Below, piece by piece: positions 1-7,212 of a DNA stretch of 41,102 bases. Positions within the stretch are counted from its first letter, which is position 1, and each line of letters begins with the position of its first letter. Location: NCBI GenBank assembly GCA_015068725.1, contig SVKA01000015.1, positions 1 through 41,102 of the forward strand, read 5' to 3'. The DNA comes from Oscillospiraceae bacterium (GTDB taxonomy: Bacteria > Bacillota > Clostridia > UBA1381 > UMGS1253). Under the pieces are notes generated by a model. The model was not told where the DNA came from and searched no databases. It worked only from the letters and a program-made list of their open reading frames with translations. The position numbers were made by a program, and so were the translations under genes.

Positions 1-22
1 TACCATAATCGTTTTATGTAAA

Positions 23-38
23 CCATTTGCGCAAATGG
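23..38. promoter_or_regulatory. 16-bp perfect palindrome just upstream of the hisS promoter
   Basis: The sequence CCATTTGCGCAAATGG is a perfect inverted repeat ending 11 bp before the -35 box of the hisS promoter. It is not followed by a T-run on either strand, so a terminator reading is weak. Its position would suit a DNA-binding regulator site. No regulator can be named. Confidence 0.35.
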
Positions 39-49
39 ATAAAAAAACC

Positions 50-78
50 TTGACTTTAGACATAAAAAACGATACAAT
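50..78 (+). promoter_or_regulatory. Sigma-A-type promoter of hisS-aspS
   Basis: TTGACT at 50-55 and TACAAT at 73-78 are separated by exactly 17 bp, close to the vegetative consensus. Transcription would start near 85, leaving a leader of about 89 nt. That is too short for a T-box. Confidence 0.75.
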
Positions 79-94
79 ATTTATTGTGTAATCT

Positions 95-112
95 CTCCCT
101 TTTTCGGGGGAG
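95..112 (+). other. Small hairpin in the hisS leader
   Basis: CTCCC (95-99) can pair with GGGAG (108-112), and a T-rich stretch follows. It could act as a weak attenuator or as a 5' stabilising hairpin. The stem is short, so the functional claim is weak. Confidence 0.2.
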
Positions 113-173
113 TTTGCTTTGTAAATCGACTTTTTATATATGAAAAATTTTTGTTATATCTGGAGGAAAAATT

Positions 174-1424
174 ATGCTTACAAAGGCACCAAGAGGTACC
201 AGCGATATATTGTCGCCCAATACTGCTAAATGGCAATATCTTGAGTCAAAAGCTCGTGATATATGTGCTCGTTTTGGTTATGGGGAAATTCGCACACCTA
301 CGTTTGAACATACAGAGCTTTTTCTGCGTGGTGTGGGGGATACCACTGACGTAGTAGAAAAACAGATGTATACATTCACCGACAAAGGAGATCGCAGCAT
401 CACTTTGCGTCCCGAAGGAACAGCATCTGCTGCGCGTGCATTTATAGAACATAATCTTGGAGCAAACCCTCTGCCTGTAAAGCTTTTTTATACGATACCT
501 TGCTTTAGATATGAAAAACCTCAGGCGGGTCGCCTTCGTGAATTTCATCAGTTTGGTGTAGAGGTTTTCGGCTCTGATAAACCAAGCGTTGATGTTGAAA
601 TTATATCGCTTGCTATAATGTACTTAAATGAGCTTGGTCTTAACGACTTGACTCTTAATATCAATTCAATAGGATGTCCTGAATGTCGTAAAAAATATAA
701 CGAAAAGCTTATAGAGTATTTTAAAGAGCATTATGACGAGTTGTGCGACACTTGTAAGAGCAGACTCGAGCGTAATCCGCTTCGTATTCTTGATTGTAAA
801 TCACCAATATGCGGTGCACTTGCCAAAAACGCACCGAAGCTTATTGATTATATCTGCGACGAGTGTAGCGAACATTTTAATTCGGTAAAATCAGGGCTTG
901 ATGCGATAGGCATTTCATATACGGTTGACCCCGATATTGTGCGCGGACTTGATTATTATACAAAAACTGTTTTCGAAGTTTCGTCAAACGATATCGGCTC
1001 ACAGTCTGCAGTGTGTGGTGGCGGACGCTATGATGGATTAATAAGTGAACTCGGCGGAAACGCTACACCCGGAATTGGTTTTGCACTTGGAATTGAAAGA
1101 CTCATTATGGTTATGGAAAACAAAGGACTTTCTTTCGGTGAGGTAAAGGCGCCACAGCTTTTTGTAGCAACAATTGGTAAAAAAGCTGATATCTATGCAG
1201 AAAAGCTTGTATACGAATTGCGCAAGTCAGGAATCGTCTGCGAAAAGGATCGTATGGGAAGAAGTCTTAAGGCACAGATGAAATATGCTGACAAATCAGG
1301 CTATTTATACACCGTTGTGCTTGGTGATGATGAAATTGATAAAAACGAAGCAACGCTCAAAAATATGAGTGACGGTACAACCACAGATGTAACACTTGAT
1401 AAGATTGCGGATTATTTAAGATAG
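174..1424 (+). CDS. hisS: Histidine--tRNA ligase
   Basis: Class II aminoacyl-tRNA synthetase that charges tRNA-His in the cytoplasm. At 416 residues it has the usual bacterial length. Motif 2 is seen as TLRPEGTA near residue 78 and RYEKPQAGRLREFHQ near 112. The histidine-specific block RGLDYYTKTVFEV lies near 258, and GFALGIERL is motif 3. The C-terminal anticodon-binding domain follows. An insertion domain between about 165 and 235 carries four cysteine pairs (168/171, 191/194, 208/213, 228/231), which could bind metal. The ATG is preceded by GGAGG at suitable distance. It is 16 nt upstream of aspS and surely co-transcribed with it, the common hisS-aspS pair of Firmicutes. Confidence 0.97.
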   Translation: MLTKAPRGTSDILSPNTAKWQYLESKARDICARFGYGEIRTPTFEHTELFLRGVGDTTDVVEKQMYTFTDKGDRSITLRPEGTASAARAFIEHNLGANPLPVKLFYTIPCFRYEKPQAGRLREFHQFGVEVFGSDKPSVDVEIISLAIMYLNELGLNDLTLNINSIGCPECRKKYNEKLIEYFKEHYDELCDTCKSRLERNPLRILDCKSPICGALAKNAPKLIDYICDECSEHFNSVKSGLDAIGISYTVDPDIVRGLDYYTKTVFEVSSNDIGSQSAVCGGGRYDGLISELGGNATPGIGFALGIERLIMVMENKGLSFGEVKAPQLFVATIGKKADIYAEKLVYELRKSGIVCEKDRMGRSLKAQMKYADKSGYLYTVVLGDDEIDKNEATLKNMSDGTTTDVTLDKIADYLR

Positions 1425-1440
1425 AAATGAGGAGATTTTA

Positions 1441-3219
1441 ATGGATACACTAAAGGGTATTAAACGTAGTCATTACTGCGGACAGCTTTCAGAAGCTAAT
1501 ATAGGACAAACAGTTACAGTTATGGGATGGGTTGATGTATATCGTAACCTCGGCTCGCTTATATTTGTAGATTTACGTGACCGCTATGGTAAAATTCAGC
1601 TTTCTTTTGATACAGATATCAATAAAGAATTGTTTGATAAGGCTGCATCGCTAAGAAATGAATACGTTATCGCTGCAGTAGGTGAGGTAGTGCTTCGTAG
1701 TGCGCCAAATCCTAAGATTCCTACCGGTACTATCGAAATTAAGGTAAGTGAGCTTCGTATACTCAGCAAAGCTGAAACGCCGCCGTTTGAAATAAAGGAT
1801 GAAACAGATGTAAAAGACGAGCTTAGATTAAAGTATCGTTATCTCGATTTGCGTCGTAAACCGATGCATCAAAACCTTGTATTAAGACATAAGGTTGCAA
1901 AGATTGCACGCGATTTCTACGATGAAAACGGTTTTCTTGAAATTGAAACACCTATTCTTACAAAAAGTACACCTGAGGGTGCGCGTGATTATCTTGTACC
2001 AAGCAGAATACACCATGGCAAATTTTATGCACTTCCACAGTCGCCACAGCTTTATAAGCAGATTTTGATGCTATCGGGAATGGACAGATATTTCCAGATT
2101 GCAAAGTGCTTCCGTGATGAAGATTTGCGTGCAGACAGACAGCCTGAATTTACACAAATCGACCTTGAGATGTCATTTGTTGAGATAGATGATGTAATCG
2201 AAGTAAATGAACGTATGATCGCACGCGTATTCAAGGAAGTTATGGGTATGGATATACAAACTCCTTTTATGCGTATGCCGTACAAAGAGGCAATGGAGCG
2301 TTTTGGTTCCGACAAGCCTGATACACGCTTTGGTCTTGAAATCGTTAATATAAGCGATATTGTAGCTGATTGTGGCTTTGGAGTATTTTCCGGTGCCGTA
2401 AAAGACGGTAGCAGCGTCAGGGCGATAAATATAGATGGCGGCGCAGAAAAATTGAGTCGAAAAGAGCTTGATTCGCTTGGTGAATTCGTGAAAACATACC
2501 GCGCAAAAGGTCTTGCTTGGATGGTACGCGAAGAAAGTGGCGTGCGTTCACCAATTGCAAAATTCCTAACAGAAGATGAAATCAATGCAATTTTTGAAAA
2601 AATGGGTACTAAGGTAGGGGACACAGTTGTTTTTGTTGCAGACAAAGACAAGGTTGTGTTTGACTCACTTGGTGCACTTCGTTGTGAAATCGCACGTAGA
2701 CTTGATTTAATTGATAAAAGCAAGTTTAACTTATTATGGGTTACAGAATTTCCGCTTCTTGAGTATGATGAAGAAGAAGGACGCTATGTTGCAATGCATC
2801 ATCCGTTTACTTCACCGATGGACGAGGATATCGAGTTCCTTGAAACCGATCCCGGTCGCGTTCGTGCAAAAGCATACGATATTATCTTAAACGGTTGTGA
2901 GCTTGGAGGCGGAAGCATAAGAATATTCAACTCGCAATTGCAAGAGAAAATGTTTGAGGTAATAGGTCTTGATAAAGAAGATGCACAGGCGCGATTTGGA
3001 TATCTTCTCGAAGCGTTTAAGTATGGTACACCGCCGCATGGTGGTATGGCTTATGGACTTGACAGATTTGTAATGCTTCTTTGCGGAGCAGAATCTATAA
3101 GGGAAGTAATTGCATTCCCAAAAGTTCAAAATGCATCAGAACTTATGACGAATTCGCCCGATGTTGTGTATGACAAGCAATTAGAGGAACTTGGAGTTAA
3201 GACCATAGAAGAAAAATAA
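1441..3219 (+). CDS. aspS: Aspartate--tRNA ligase
   Basis: Class II synthetase charging tRNA-Asp, or tRNA-Asp plus tRNA-Asn if non-discriminating. An N-terminal OB-fold anticodon-binding domain (about 1-110, GQTVTVMGWVDVYRNLGSL) is followed by the catalytic core with FRDEDLRADRQPEFTQID near 220. The bacterial GAD insertion lies around 310-410, and motif 3 is GGMAYGLDRFVMLLCG near the end. The 592-residue length matches bacterial-type AspRS. The start ATG has a GAGGAG Shine-Dalgarno. The gene is the last in the hisS transcript, ending at a strong terminator. The specificity (discriminating or not) cannot be read by eye. Confidence 0.97.
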   Translation: MDTLKGIKRSHYCGQLSEANIGQTVTVMGWVDVYRNLGSLIFVDLRDRYGKIQLSFDTDINKELFDKAASLRNEYVIAAVGEVVLRSAPNPKIPTGTIEIKVSELRILSKAETPPFEIKDETDVKDELRLKYRYLDLRRKPMHQNLVLRHKVAKIARDFYDENGFLEIETPILTKSTPEGARDYLVPSRIHHGKFYALPQSPQLYKQILMLSGMDRYFQIAKCFRDEDLRADRQPEFTQIDLEMSFVEIDDVIEVNERMIARVFKEVMGMDIQTPFMRMPYKEAMERFGSDKPDTRFGLEIVNISDIVADCGFGVFSGAVKDGSSVRAINIDGGAEKLSRKELDSLGEFVKTYRAKGLAWMVREESGVRSPIAKFLTEDEINAIFEKMGTKVGDTVVFVADKDKVVFDSLGALRCEIARRLDLIDKSKFNLLWVTEFPLLEYDEEEGRYVAMHHPFTSPMDEDIEFLETDPGRVRAKAYDIILNGCELGGGSIRIFNSQLQEKMFEVIGLDKEDAQARFGYLLEAFKYGTPPHGGMAYGLDRFVMLLCGAESIREVIAFPKVQNASELMTNSPDVVYDKQLEELGVKTIEEK

Positions 3220-3228
3220 TAAAATTAA

Positions 3229-3269
3229 AACCTTGTATCAGTATAAAAGCGCTTGATACAAGGTTTTTT
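3229..3269 (+). terminator. Rho-independent terminator after aspS
   Basis: A perfect 12-bp stem (AACCTTGTATCA at 3229-3240 with its complement at 3254-3265) is followed directly by a T-run. It closes the hisS-aspS transcript. Confidence 0.9.
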
Positions 3270-3297
3270 CTATTCTAAACAAGAAATAGGGGAATTT

Positions 3298-3344
3298 TTA
3301 AAATAAATCTAATTCTTATAAATTGTTCTTTATAAGAATTAGAT
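3298..3344 (-). terminator. Terminator downstream of ytxC
   Basis: A perfect 16-bp inverted repeat (3307-3322 with 3329-3344) encloses a 6-nt loop. Read on the minus strand it is followed by a T-rich tract, so it ends the ytxC transcript. It faces the aspS terminator across the convergent junction and may back it up. Confidence 0.75.
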
Positions 3345-3363
3345 GTGTATTTTTAAACAAATA

Positions 3364-4131
3364 TCAGTTGATTATATCTATATCACATATTTTGCAGCCA
3401 TTGCACATTGTAAGACGTCTTTCAAAAATTTTCTGCAGGGTTTCTAATAGCTGTTTGTTTTTTATTTTTCGCACCTGATGTATTATAATTTTCTGTGGCG
3501 CCATGTTTATAAGTGCTGACAATAAAAAATCATCTTCATTTATTATATCACTCTCATTTTCAAGACTCATCCCCAAAAGTTGACTCTGTGAGAACTCTTC
3601 AAAATTTTCGTTACATACACTGTATCGTTTATCACTTTTTAAAAAGATGTGAACAAGTCTTATACTCGGTGCTTGCAACACTACAAATTCTTTAAGCATC
3701 ATTATAAAGTTTTCATATTCCATTTTTACAAAATAGTCATCTACAACACGGTCAATCAAGATTTCAAGCTTTTCCATATACTTTCCCAATCTGAACAAGA
3801 CAAATCCTTCCAAATATATATTGCAGGTATTTTCAATTGTAAAATAATTATTTAATTCACTTCTTATAAGCTTTCTATTATCTTTTTCGACCAAATATAT
3901 GTTCGAAAAAGTTTTTTTGGCAGATTTGTATATAAAAATTTTATCTTTTTGGTCAAAATATCCATAATTTCTATTAATTATTAATTTTAAAAAGTAGTCG
4001 TTATATTTACTGATAATATACGCTGCTAAATCATCATAAAACTGCTCAATGTCATGATTATTATGGAGATTAAATGTTATATAATTGATTTTTGAATCAC
4101 CTACAAGCCCAACAGACACCGTTTTTATCAC
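3364..4131 (-). CDS. ytxC: YtxC-family sporulation protein
   Basis: A 255-residue protein matching the YtxC family known from endospore formers; its biochemical role is not established. The recognisable core is YLEGFVLFRLGKYMEKLEIL near 105-125, then MEYENFIMMLKEFVVLQAP. A C-terminal CNGCKICDIDIIN tail gives a CxxC pair, and the segment before it (LLSALINMAPQKIIIHQ) is also typical. No signal peptide or membrane helix is evident. The start is GTG with an AAGGAAAGGTGAG Shine-Dalgarno. The coding sequence is strikingly AT-rich. A sigma-G-like promoter lies just upstream. Assignment is by remembered family pattern, not by search. Confidence 0.8.
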   Translation of the reverse strand: MIKTVSVGLVGDSKINYITFNLHNNHDIEQFYDDLAAYIISKYNDYFLKLIINRNYGYFDQKDKIFIYKSAKKTFSNIYLVEKDNRKLIRSELNNYFTIENTCNIYLEGFVLFRLGKYMEKLEILIDRVVDDYFVKMEYENFIMMLKEFVVLQAPSIRLVHIFLKSDKRYSVCNENFEEFSQSQLLGMSLENESDIINEDDFLLSALINMAPQKIIIHQVRKIKNKQLLETLQKIFERRLTMCNGCKICDIDIIN

Positions 4132-4160
4132 ACGTTCTCACCTTTCCTTCAAGATAAATT

Positions 4161-4189
4161 TAGTATGTCAATCACGTGTGTATATATTC
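4161..4189 (-). promoter_or_regulatory. Possible forespore (sigma-G/F-type) promoter of ytxC
   Basis: On the minus strand GAATA (4185-4189) and CATACTA (4161-4167) are 17 bp apart. These resemble the sigma-G consensus GHATR and CATHHTA with near-standard spacing. The predicted start lies about 20 bp upstream of the GTG, just ahead of the Shine-Dalgarno. It fits a sporulation gene, but short motifs can occur by chance in AT-rich DNA. Confidence 0.45.
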
Positions 4190-4206
4190 AAGCAAAAATA
4201 GGTATA

Positions 4207-4953
4207 TTAAGCGTATGCAACCGGAAGAATCGAGCCTATATCCACTATATTTTCACGTGTCAAGCTTTTGACCTTTACACTATATTTGCTGCAAAAGTTG
4301 ACAATTTCCATAAAATTAATATGTTTTTCCACATTACCAGTAATAGCAAGAATATCATGGCTTATAAGTCCCGTAGCACCGCCAAAAAAGCCGTATTCAA
4401 AGCCTTTTAGAAAAACATCGCCGGTATTTATTTTTAATACATCCATGCCGTTTTCCACACCTTTTTCATATATGGAAGCATCCTCTGTTATAAAAGCGTT
4501 TTTTGCTATTATACAAATATTGCATTTACTGTATCCCTGAGCTACATCTATAAATTGGATATTTTTACTGTGTTCTCGCACTAGCAAATCTGTATATTTT
4601 ATCTTATGAAACGCAAAATTCGCAACTCGCGCTACATTATATGCAATGTCAAATGGATATGTGCTTGTAAGCTTCGAAGAACCTTTTATTAATTTTATAC
4701 CCGGCAAAGTAAGCATTTGCGCATAATAATCATAAGCAGAAGGCTCGCAAACAAAAACATTGTCGCCTGCATGATGTATGCTCATATCGGGATGCGTACT
4801 TACGCTATCATATAAAGAGTCGATTTTGCAACTCAAAAACACTGTTATTCCCATATCCTCAAGCGCTTTTATAATTTTTTTGTCGCAGCGACAATCTATT
4901 ATAACATAACCAACCTTTTTTGTTGGCAAATTAGGCTCTGATAAAAACTCCAT
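4207..4953 (-). CDS. Conserved clostridial protein, DUF6873-like (GME/pentein-type fold)
   Basis: A 248-residue cytoplasmic protein with no signal peptide. Segments such as HPDMSIHHAGD near 54, TYPFDIAYNVARVANFAFH near 99 and a GYSKCNICIIA stretch near 140 resemble the DUF6873 family, which is annotated with a guanidino-modifying-enzyme (pentein) fold. No substrate is known and enzyme activity is unproven. The histidine/aspartate HPD near the start recalls pentein active-site geometry, but I cannot assign a catalytic triad. The ATG has a GGGGAGA Shine-Dalgarno. It sits 75 nt upstream of ytxC on the same strand, so a link to sporulation is possible. Confidence 0.6.
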   Translation of the reverse strand: MEFLSEPNLPTKKVGYVIIDCRCDKKIIKALEDMGITVFLSCKIDSLYDSVSTHPDMSIHHAGDNVFVCEPSAYDYYAQMLTLPGIKLIKGSSKLTSTYPFDIAYNVARVANFAFHKIKYTDLLVREHSKNIQFIDVAQGYSKCNICIIAKNAFITEDASIYEKGVENGMDVLKINTGDVFLKGFEYGFFGGATGLISHDILAITGNVEKHINFMEIVNFCSKYSVKVKSLTRENIVDIGSILPVAYA

Positions 4954-5012
4954 ACTCTCCCCTTCTTCTGTTTTTGATTTTATACAAAAGCCATTCTTGT
5001 TTACATAATAAA

Positions 5013-5043
5013 ATTATAGTAAATTTAATAATTTTATTCACAA
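5013..5043 (-). promoter_or_regulatory. Weak candidate promoter of the DUF6873-like gene
   Basis: On the minus strand TATAAT (5013-5018) lies 19 bp from TTGTGA (5038-5043). The -10 is perfect but the spacing is long. The region is very AT-rich, so the call is tentative. Confidence 0.3.
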
Positions 5044-5168
5044 AATAAATGTTTTCTCATAGATTGATATTGTAACTTACACCAAGGTGTTTTCGGTCCA
5101 ACCTATAAGTTGGGCTGTTAAAATACTCCGCAGGAATTTGCCCCTCCTTAATTCCTGCGGACTTTTTT
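5036..5168 (+). ncRNA. Candidate small RNA with anti-Shine-Dalgarno loop
   Basis: Between two minus-strand genes there is a plus-strand terminator with no plus-strand gene ahead of it, so an independent RNA is the simplest source. A TTTACA (5000-5005) and TTTAAT (5024-5029) pair spaced 18 bp could be its promoter. Inside are a CCAAC/GTTGG hairpin (about 5099-5114) and the 11-bp terminator hairpin whose loop contains CCCCUCCUU, complementary to AAGGAGGGG ribosome-binding sites. The 5' end is a guess. A known structured RNA family, including 6S RNA, is not excluded. Confidence 0.35.
5128..5168 (+). terminator. Strong hairpin terminator in the ireB-DUF6873 gap
   Basis: CCGCAGGAATT (5128-5138) pairs perfectly with 5150-5160 and is followed by ACTTTTTT. 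The orientation of the T-run suits plus-strand transcription. On the minus strand the trailing sequence is less U-rich, but the stem could still help end the ireB transcript. Confidence 0.65.
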
Positions 5169-5227
5169 ATCTATAAAAAAGTATCCGCAACATTATATTA
5201 TTTGCGAATACCTTAAAAGTTGTTTTA

Positions 5228-5482
5228 TTAAAGCTCTTTTAAATAATTTTTTACAAACTCTTCTAATATTTCATCGCGCTCCACGCGATTTATAATGCTT
5301 CGTGCGTTGTTGTAATTGGTGATATATGTGGGATCACCAGAGAGAATATATCCCACAATCTGACTCACCGGATTATAACCTTTTACCCTCAAAGCGTTAT
5401 ATACAGTACATATAATTTCACGCACCTCTTTTGTGCGCTCGTTTTCCATATTATCAAATTTCATAGTTTCGTAATTGGGCAT
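5228..5482 (-). CDS. ireB: IreB-family regulatory phosphoprotein (UPF0297)
   Basis: A small cytoplasmic protein of 84 residues. The sequence [37 protein letters not shown] and [18 protein letters not shown] is typical of IreB/YrzL. In Enterococcus IreB is a substrate of the IreK Ser/Thr kinase and affects cephalosporin resistance. The kinase is not in this window. I chose the ATG at 5482 because GGAGG sits just before it and homologues begin nearby; an upstream ATG at 5509 would make this ribosome site part of the coding region. It is the last gene of the leftward block but also has its own promoter 92 nt after the YuiD-like gene. Confidence 0.9.
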   Translation of the reverse strand: MPNYETMKFDNMENERTKEVREIICTVYNALRVKGYNPVSQIVGYILSGDPTYITNYNNARSIINRVERDEILEEFVKNYLKEL

Positions 5483-5513
5483 ATATTTCGCCTCCTTCAT
5501 CAAATACAATCTT

Positions 5514-5542
5514 ATTATACTACAAATTTTTAGTCAATTCAA
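5514..5542 (-). promoter_or_regulatory. Sigma-A-type promoter of ireB
   Basis: On the minus strand TTGAAT (5537-5542) and TATAAT (5514-5519) are separated by 17 bp, about 30 bp upstream of the ireB start. A nearby TTGACT is only 12 bp from the -10 and was not used. Confidence 0.65.
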
Positions 5543-5574
5543 GAAGTTTTTTAATAGTTTTTCGCTATCTGCAA

Positions 5575-6030
5575 TCAATATACAAACATATACATTATAA
5601 TCGCAATAAAAATTCCAAGTGCAGCGCCTGCAACAACCTCAAATGGCGTATGTCCTATAAGTTCTTTTAATCTTTCGCCCTGTATTTTCGGTCCTTCATC
5701 CCAATGCTCTATAATCTGATTAAGTATAGACGCCTGTTTTCCTGCTGCACGTCTTACTCCGGATGCATCGTACATAACTACCAAAGCAAGCACGAAACAT
5801 ATAGCAAATCCTTCACTGTCAAAACCATTTTTCAAGCCTATCATAACAGCAAGCGATGTAACAAACGATGAATGTGAGCTTGGCATACCACCCGAACCAA
5901 CAAAACGTGAAAAATCAAATCGTTTCTCGCTGACAAGTACGGTAATAACCTTGATAAACTGTGCAACAAACCACGAAAGAATTGCTGTCCAAAAAGCCTG
6001 ATTATAATATAACTCATTAAAAAAAGTCAT
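5575..6030 (-). CDS. Divergent PAP2-family membrane protein, YuiD-like
   Basis: A 151-residue protein of the divergent PAP2 (DUF212, YuiD) family, related to lipid-phosphate phosphatases. The diagnostic stretch GSGGMPSSHSSFVTSLAV near residue 46 carries the SSH of the phosphatase fold. YDASGVRRAAGKQ near 88 and GHTPFEVVAGAALG near 126 are also typical. Hydrophobic segments near 10-30, 55-70, 78-90 and 130-150 indicate an integral membrane protein. It follows ispA by 21 nt. A role in undecaprenyl or isoprenyl phosphate metabolism is plausible from the neighbour but unproven. Confidence 0.85.
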   Translation of the reverse strand: MTFFNELYYNQAFWTAILSWFVAQFIKVITVLVSEKRFDFSRFVGSGGMPSSHSSFVTSLAVMIGLKNGFDSEGFAICFVLALVVMYDASGVRRAAGKQASILNQIIEHWDEGPKIQGERLKELIGHTPFEVVAGAALGIFIAIIMYMFVY

Positions 6031-6051
6031 AATCTTTCTCTCCTGTATAAA

Positions 6052-6933
6052 TTAATTATCCCTTTTTAAAAGATAATCGGTAAAATCAATTAAAAAGCTT
6101 GCTTTTTTTCCAAATTCGCCAAGTAAAGCCTTTGCTTTATTTGTGCTTTCTTCAAGCATTTCTTTTGCTCTGTCAATTCCGTAAAGCGATACATATGTGT
6201 TTTTGCAAAGCTCAGTATCACCGCCCGTGGGCTTGCCAAGCTTTGACACATCTCCCTCTACATCCAAAATATCATCCTTTATTTGAAATGCAAGGCCAAG
6301 ATTTAAGGCATACTCTTCTAATAGCTTGATTTTACCTTCATCAGCGCCGGCACAAATCGCACCACAAATAGCGCCGCTTCTTATAAGCGCTCCTGTCTTT
6401 TTTGTGTGAAGCTCTTGCATCGTAGTTTCATCAATAACCTTGTTTTCGCTTAATATATCAATAACCTGACCGCCTATCATACCGCCAATACCGGAACAAG
6501 TTGCCATATAAGCTGCTGCCCTGATTGTTTTTTCAGAATTTGCAACTGCGCTTGAAAGCATTGTTTCAAACGCATAGTTTAAAAGCGCATCACCCGCCAA
6601 AACAGCAATCGCCTCGCCAAAAACTATATGATTAGTCTTTCGTCCACGGCGCAAATCGGAATTGTCCATAGCCGGCAAATCATCATGTATAAGCGAATAT
6701 GTATGAATCATTTCAAGTGCACAAGCAAACGGCATAACAACATCTGTGTTATCCTCAAACAACTCATACGATGCCATCATAAGTACAGGTCTTATACGTT
6801 TTCCACCTGCAAACAAGCTGTATCGCATAGACTCAAGTATTGTTGCAGGTACGTCTGTTTTATTCTCAAGATACTTTTCGAGGTATGTATTTACAGTGTT
6901 TACTTTATTGTTAAATTCCGTCTTAAAATCCAT
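6052..6933 (-). CDS. ispA: Polyprenyl (farnesyl/geranyl) diphosphate synthase
   Basis: A 293-residue trans-isoprenyl diphosphate synthase that condenses isopentenyl diphosphate with allylic diphosphates, feeding undecaprenyl and other isoprenoids. The first aspartate-rich motif is DDLPAMDNSDLRRG and the second is IKDDILDVEGD. GGKRIRPVLMMASYELF is the substrate-binding region. I chose the ATG at 6933, which lies one base after the xseB stop with GGAG upstream; further in-frame ATGs at 6945 and 6969 would overlap xseB. The xseA-xseB-ispA order is a classic bacterial arrangement. Chain length (C15 or C20) cannot be fixed by eye. Confidence 0.92.
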   Translation of the reverse strand: MDFKTEFNNKVNTVNTYLEKYLENKTDVPATILESMRYSLFAGGKRIRPVLMMASYELFEDNTDVVMPFACALEMIHTYSLIHDDLPAMDNSDLRRGRKTNHIVFGEAIAVLAGDALLNYAFETMLSSAVANSEKTIRAAAYMATCSGIGGMIGGQVIDILSENKVIDETTMQELHTKKTGALIRSGAICGAICAGADEGKIKLLEEYALNLGLAFQIKDDILDVEGDVSKLGKPTGGDTELCKNTYVSLYGIDRAKEMLEESTNKAKALLGEFGKKASFLIDFTDYLLKRDN

Positions 6934-6934
6934 A

Positions 6935-7183
6935 TTATTCTCCATCTTCCGACAAAAAATCACTTTCAATTATTTCGCCATCTTTTTTCAAAAGGACATT
7001 AACCTTGTGTTCTGCCTCATCAAGCAGTTTATTGCACTGTCCCGACAAAACCACACCACGCTCAAATAATTTCAAAGATTCATCAAGCGAAATGTCATTT
7101 TTTTCAAGATTTTTTACTATTTCTTCAAGTTCTTCAATGCTTTTTTCAAGGTTTATAGTTTCGTTTTTCTTACTTGCACTCAT
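6935..7183 (-). CDS. xseB: Exodeoxyribonuclease VII small subunit
   Basis: An 82-residue, helix-rich small subunit that partners XseA in exonuclease VII, which degrades single-stranded DNA to oligonucleotides. The pattern SIEELEEIVKNLEKNDISLD followed by ESLKLFERGVVLSGQCNKLLDEAE is characteristic. The start at 7183 (MSASKK) has a GGAAG Shine-Dalgarno. The more upstream ATG at 7204 has none and would read through that site. It lies 30 nt after xseA and directly abuts ispA. Confidence 0.92.
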   Translation of the reverse strand: MSASKKNETINLEKSIEELEEIVKNLEKNDISLDESLKLFERGVVLSGQCNKLLDEAEHKVNVLLKKDGEIIESDFLSEDGE

Positions 7184-7212
7184 TCTTTTCTTCCTTTCAT
7201 GCAAAATTTTGA

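Noticed and set aside
85-173. T-box leader before hisS
   Set aside because: The leader from the predicted start is only about 89 nt and no T-box antiterminator sequence (TGGnACCGCG-like) is visible.
2052-2723. 223-residue open frame on the minus strand
   Set aside because: Antisense to aspS, Ser/Ile/Thr-rich translation with no motif. It is a shadow of codon bias.
5036-5168. 6S RNA gene
   Set aside because: The hairpin arrangement gave a passing resemblance, but the segment is short and I cannot confirm the conserved bubble. I kept it as a generic candidate RNA.
5514-5536. TTGACT-12 bp-TATAAT as the ireB promoter
   Set aside because: Twelve base pairs is too short a spacer. The overlapping TTGAAT gives the standard 17 bp.
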